Positions 62,402 to 64,000 of a DNA stretch of 64,000 nt are shown piece after piece. Numbering within the stretch: position 1 is the stretch's first letter; every line of letters starts with the position of its first letter. The translations under genes and the position numbers were made by a program. Origin of the DNA: Stenotrophomonas maltophilia (GTDB lineage: Bacteria > Pseudomonadota > Gammaproteobacteria > Xanthomonadales > Xanthomonadaceae); contig NZ_CP154630.1 in NCBI RefSeq assembly GCF_039555535.1, forward strand, positions 2,679,001-2,743,000, given 5' to 3'. Under the pieces are notes generated by a model. The model ran no database searches and was not told where the DNA came from. It was given only the letters and a program-made list of their open reading frames with translations.

Positions 62402-63172
62402 ATGCAGCTGTCTTCCGTACGTGCCGTGATCACTGGCGGCGTCTCCGGCCTCGGCCTGGCCGTGGCCCAGCACCTCGTCGCCCAGGGCGGCAAGGTGGCC
62501 CTGTTCGACCTCAACGATGACAAGGGCGCTGCCGCCGTTGCCGGACTGGGCGCCGAAAAGGCCCGCTACTTCAACGTCAACGTCAGCGATGAGGCGGCGG
62601 TGACCGCGGCCATCGACCAGGCCCACGATTTCCTCGGCGGCCTCAACGTGGCGATGAACTGTGCCGGCATCCTCGGCGCCGGTCGCGTGCTGGGCAAAGA
62701 AGGCCCGATGCCGCTGGCCGGTTTCCAGGGCACGGTGATGGTCAACCTGGTCGGCAGCTTCAACGTCGCCAAGGCCGCGGCCAACCGCATGCAGCACAAC
62801 GAAGCCGGCACCGACGGCGAGCGCGGGGTGATCATCAACACCGCCAGCATCGCCGCCTACGAAGGCCAGATCGGCCAGGCCGCGTATGCCGCCAGCAAGG
62901 GCGGCGTGGTCTCGATGACGCTGCCGATGGCGCGCGAACTGTCGCGCTTCGGCATCCGCGTCAATACGATTGCGCCCGGCGTGTTCTGGACGCCGATGGT
63001 CGACGGCATGCCCGAGGCCGTGCAGCAGTCGCTGGCCGCCTCGATCCCCTTCCCGTCGCGCCTGGGCAAGCCGGAAGACTTCGCCAGCCTGGTCGGCTTC
63101 ATCCTCGGCAACACCTACCTCAACGGCGAGACCATCCGCCTGGACGGCGCTACCCGCCTCGCTCCGAAGTGA
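62402..63172 (+). CDS. HSD10-type 3-hydroxyacyl-CoA dehydrogenase (SDR)
   Basis: A 256-residue SDR with the sequence style of 17-beta-HSD10: TGGVSGLGLAVAQHLVAQGGKVALFD at the N-terminus, INTASIAAYEGQIGQAAYAASKGG with the Ser-Tyr-Lys catalytic set, and the tail IRVNTIAPGVFWTPMV. It probably oxidises 3-hydroxy-2-methylbutyryl-CoA in isoleucine catabolism or short 3-hydroxyacyl-CoAs. It lies 100 bp after the HMG-CoA lyase and may be in the same regulon. Confidence 0.88.
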   Translation: MQLSSVRAVITGGVSGLGLAVAQHLVAQGGKVALFDLNDDKGAAAVAGLGAEKARYFNVNVSDEAAVTAAIDQAHDFLGGLNVAMNCAGILGAGRVLGKEGPMPLAGFQGTVMVNLVGSFNVAKAAANRMQHNEAGTDGERGVIINTASIAAYEGQIGQAAYAASKGGVVSMTLPMARELSRFGIRVNTIAPGVFWTPMVDGMPEAVQQSLAASIPFPSRLGKPEDFASLVGFILGNTYLNGETIRLDGATRLAPK

Positions 63173-63180
63173 TTCCCCCC

Positions 63181-63199
63181 GGGCGCCGGGACGGCGCCC
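63181..63199 (+). terminator. GC hairpin before efpL
   Basis: GGGCGCC and GGCGCCC pair around GGGAC. No T run. It lies 8 bp after the dehydrogenase stop. Confidence 0.35.
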
Positions 63200-63221
63200 T
63201 CCCCCAACGACCTAGATCACC

Positions 63222-63788
63222 ATGAAAGCCAACGACATCAAGAAGGGCAACGTCGTCGAGTACAACAACGGCGTGTACCAGATCCGCGACATCGAGCGCA
63301 GCTCGCCGCAGGGTCGCGGCGGCAACGTCCGCTTCCGCTTCATCATGTACAGCGTGCCGGGCGGCAACAAGCTCGACGCCAGCTTCGATGCCGACGACAA
63401 CCTGGTCGAGGTCGAACTGCTGCGCCGCCAGTCCACCTATTCGTACAAGGATGGCGATGCGTTCGTGTTCCTCGATGACGAGGACTACACCCCCTACACC
63501 CTGGACGCGGACGTGATCGGCGACGACGCCGGCTACATCACCGACGGCCTGACCGGCATCTACGTGCAGGTCATCGACGAGCAGCCGGTGGCGATCCAGC
63601 TGCCGGCCTCGGTGGTGCTGGAAGTGATCGAGACCCCGCCGGAACTGAAGGGCGGCACCGCCACCAAGCGCCCGAAGCCGGCCAAGCTCAACACCGGCAT
63701 CGAGATCATGGTGCCGGAATACATCGTCAACGGCGAACGCGTGCTGGTGAACACCGCCACCGGCGAATTCGCTGGCCGTGCCGACTAA
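63222..63788 (+). CDS. efpL: Elongation factor P-like protein EfpL (YeiP)
   Basis: A 188-residue EF-P paralogue with three beta-barrel domains. The tip loop of domain I reads [13 protein letters not shown], with Arg32 aligning with the functional Arg of E. coli EfpL (SPTARG) instead of the modified Lys of EF-P. Its length and the GRAD C-terminus also match E. coli YeiP. EfpL helps ribosomes through certain proline-containing and other stalling motifs. It overlaps the next gene by 11 nt. Confidence 0.93.
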   Translation: MKANDIKKGNVVEYNNGVYQIRDIERSSPQGRGGNVRFRFIMYSVPGGNKLDASFDADDNLVEVELLRRQSTYSYKDGDAFVFLDDEDYTPYTLDADVIGDDAGYITDGLTGIYVQVIDEQPVAIQLPASVVLEVIETPPELKGGTATKRPKPAKLNTGIEIMVPEYIVNGERVLVNTATGEFAGRAD

Positions 63789-64000
63789 GCGCCTGGCGCT
63801 GATCGCCTGCCTGTCCCTGCTTGCGGCGTGTTCGCCGCAGGCAGCGGACAGCGCTGCCGATGCCGCCCCGGGCAGCACGCAGGTCGAACCGGCCGTGACG
63901 GCCGCGGCGGCGGCGGAGGCACCGGCCGCCGTGGAGGCCACCACCGAAGCGGAGCCATCGACCGGTCTGCCCTCGGGCGACGATGCGCTGGACAAGGCAC
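63778..64000 (+). CDS. Lipoprotein, N-terminal part (cut by window edge)
   Basis: A GTG at 63778 opens a frame that runs to the window end. It encodes a lipoprotein signal peptide ([15 protein letters not shown]) with lipobox LAAC, then an Ala/Glu/Pro/Thr-rich linker. The start lies inside efpL (11-nt overlap). The main domain is outside the window, so no function can be given. Confidence 0.75.
   Translation, partial: MPTKRLALIACLSLLAACSPQAADSAADAAPGSTQVEPAVTAAAAAEAPAAVEATTEAEPSTGLPSGDDALDKA

Overview
The window is a 64-kb piece of a high-GC gammaproteobacterial chromosome that looks like Stenotrophomonas (S. maltophilia complex). The grounds are the rpf/DSF quorum-sensing genes in Xanthomonadaceae order (rpfB-rpfF facing rpfC/rpfG, then lysS, prfB, recJ-rpfE-greA-carB-carA-dapB), the two neighbouring aconitases, and many short GTAG-started palindromes of the SMAG type. 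No rRNA, tRNA, CRISPR array, IS element or phage gene was recognised.

Region by region. (1) 1-11474: a flagellar/chemotaxis block on the + strand with the tail of one chemoreceptor, a YcgR-like PilZ protein, cheW, a small secreted protein, two more chemoreceptors (the second interrupted by a 1-nt deletion), then overlapping cheR-cheD-cheB. Three genes carry candidate FliA (sigma-28) promoters, and all three receptors end in a DWQEF tether for CheR/CheB. (2) 11643-14060: a segment of visibly lower GC with two exported proteins of unknown function, bounded by 19-bp direct repeats; the right one lies in the acnB terminator. (3) 14092-20411: acnB and acnA, with a VapC-type toxin-antitoxin pair between them. 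(4) 20499-26677: a secreted hypothetical protein and the choline-to-betaine locus (a BCCT transporter divergent from betI-betB-betA) with a perfect 28-bp palindrome in the shared promoter region. (5) 26859-32963: the DSF module, rpfB-rpfF (ligase and synthase) convergent with rpfG-rpfC (HD-GYP regulator and hybrid sensor kinase). (6) 33169-43132: lysS, a sad + acetolactate synthase-like pair, an MmyB-type regulator, prfB with its programmed frameshift, and a membrane LytTR regulator divergent from an acyltransferase. (7) 43240-55122: a large VIT/VWA/DUF2135 secreted protein, then recJ, rpfE, greA, carB, carA and dapB, all on the - strand. (8) 55213-60096: an SDR/MerR/quinone-reductase-like group and the ferrous iron operon feoA-feoB plus a small Cys-rich membrane protein. 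(9) 60216-64000: branched-chain acyl-CoA catabolism (liuC-like hydratase, a VOC protein, HMG-CoA lyase, an HSD10-like dehydrogenase), the EF-P paralogue efpL and the start of a lipoprotein gene.

The most unusual structure is a repeated composite non-coding module at 5952-6408 and 38134-38491. Each copy has two opposed hairpin elements around an identical-armed 41-bp palindrome. The hairpin elements have a core of fixed 52-bp length and recognisably related sequence, but long arms that differ between copies while staying complementary within each copy.

Starts were chosen by ribosome-binding sites, family lengths and overlaps; the least certain starts are flagged in the entries.
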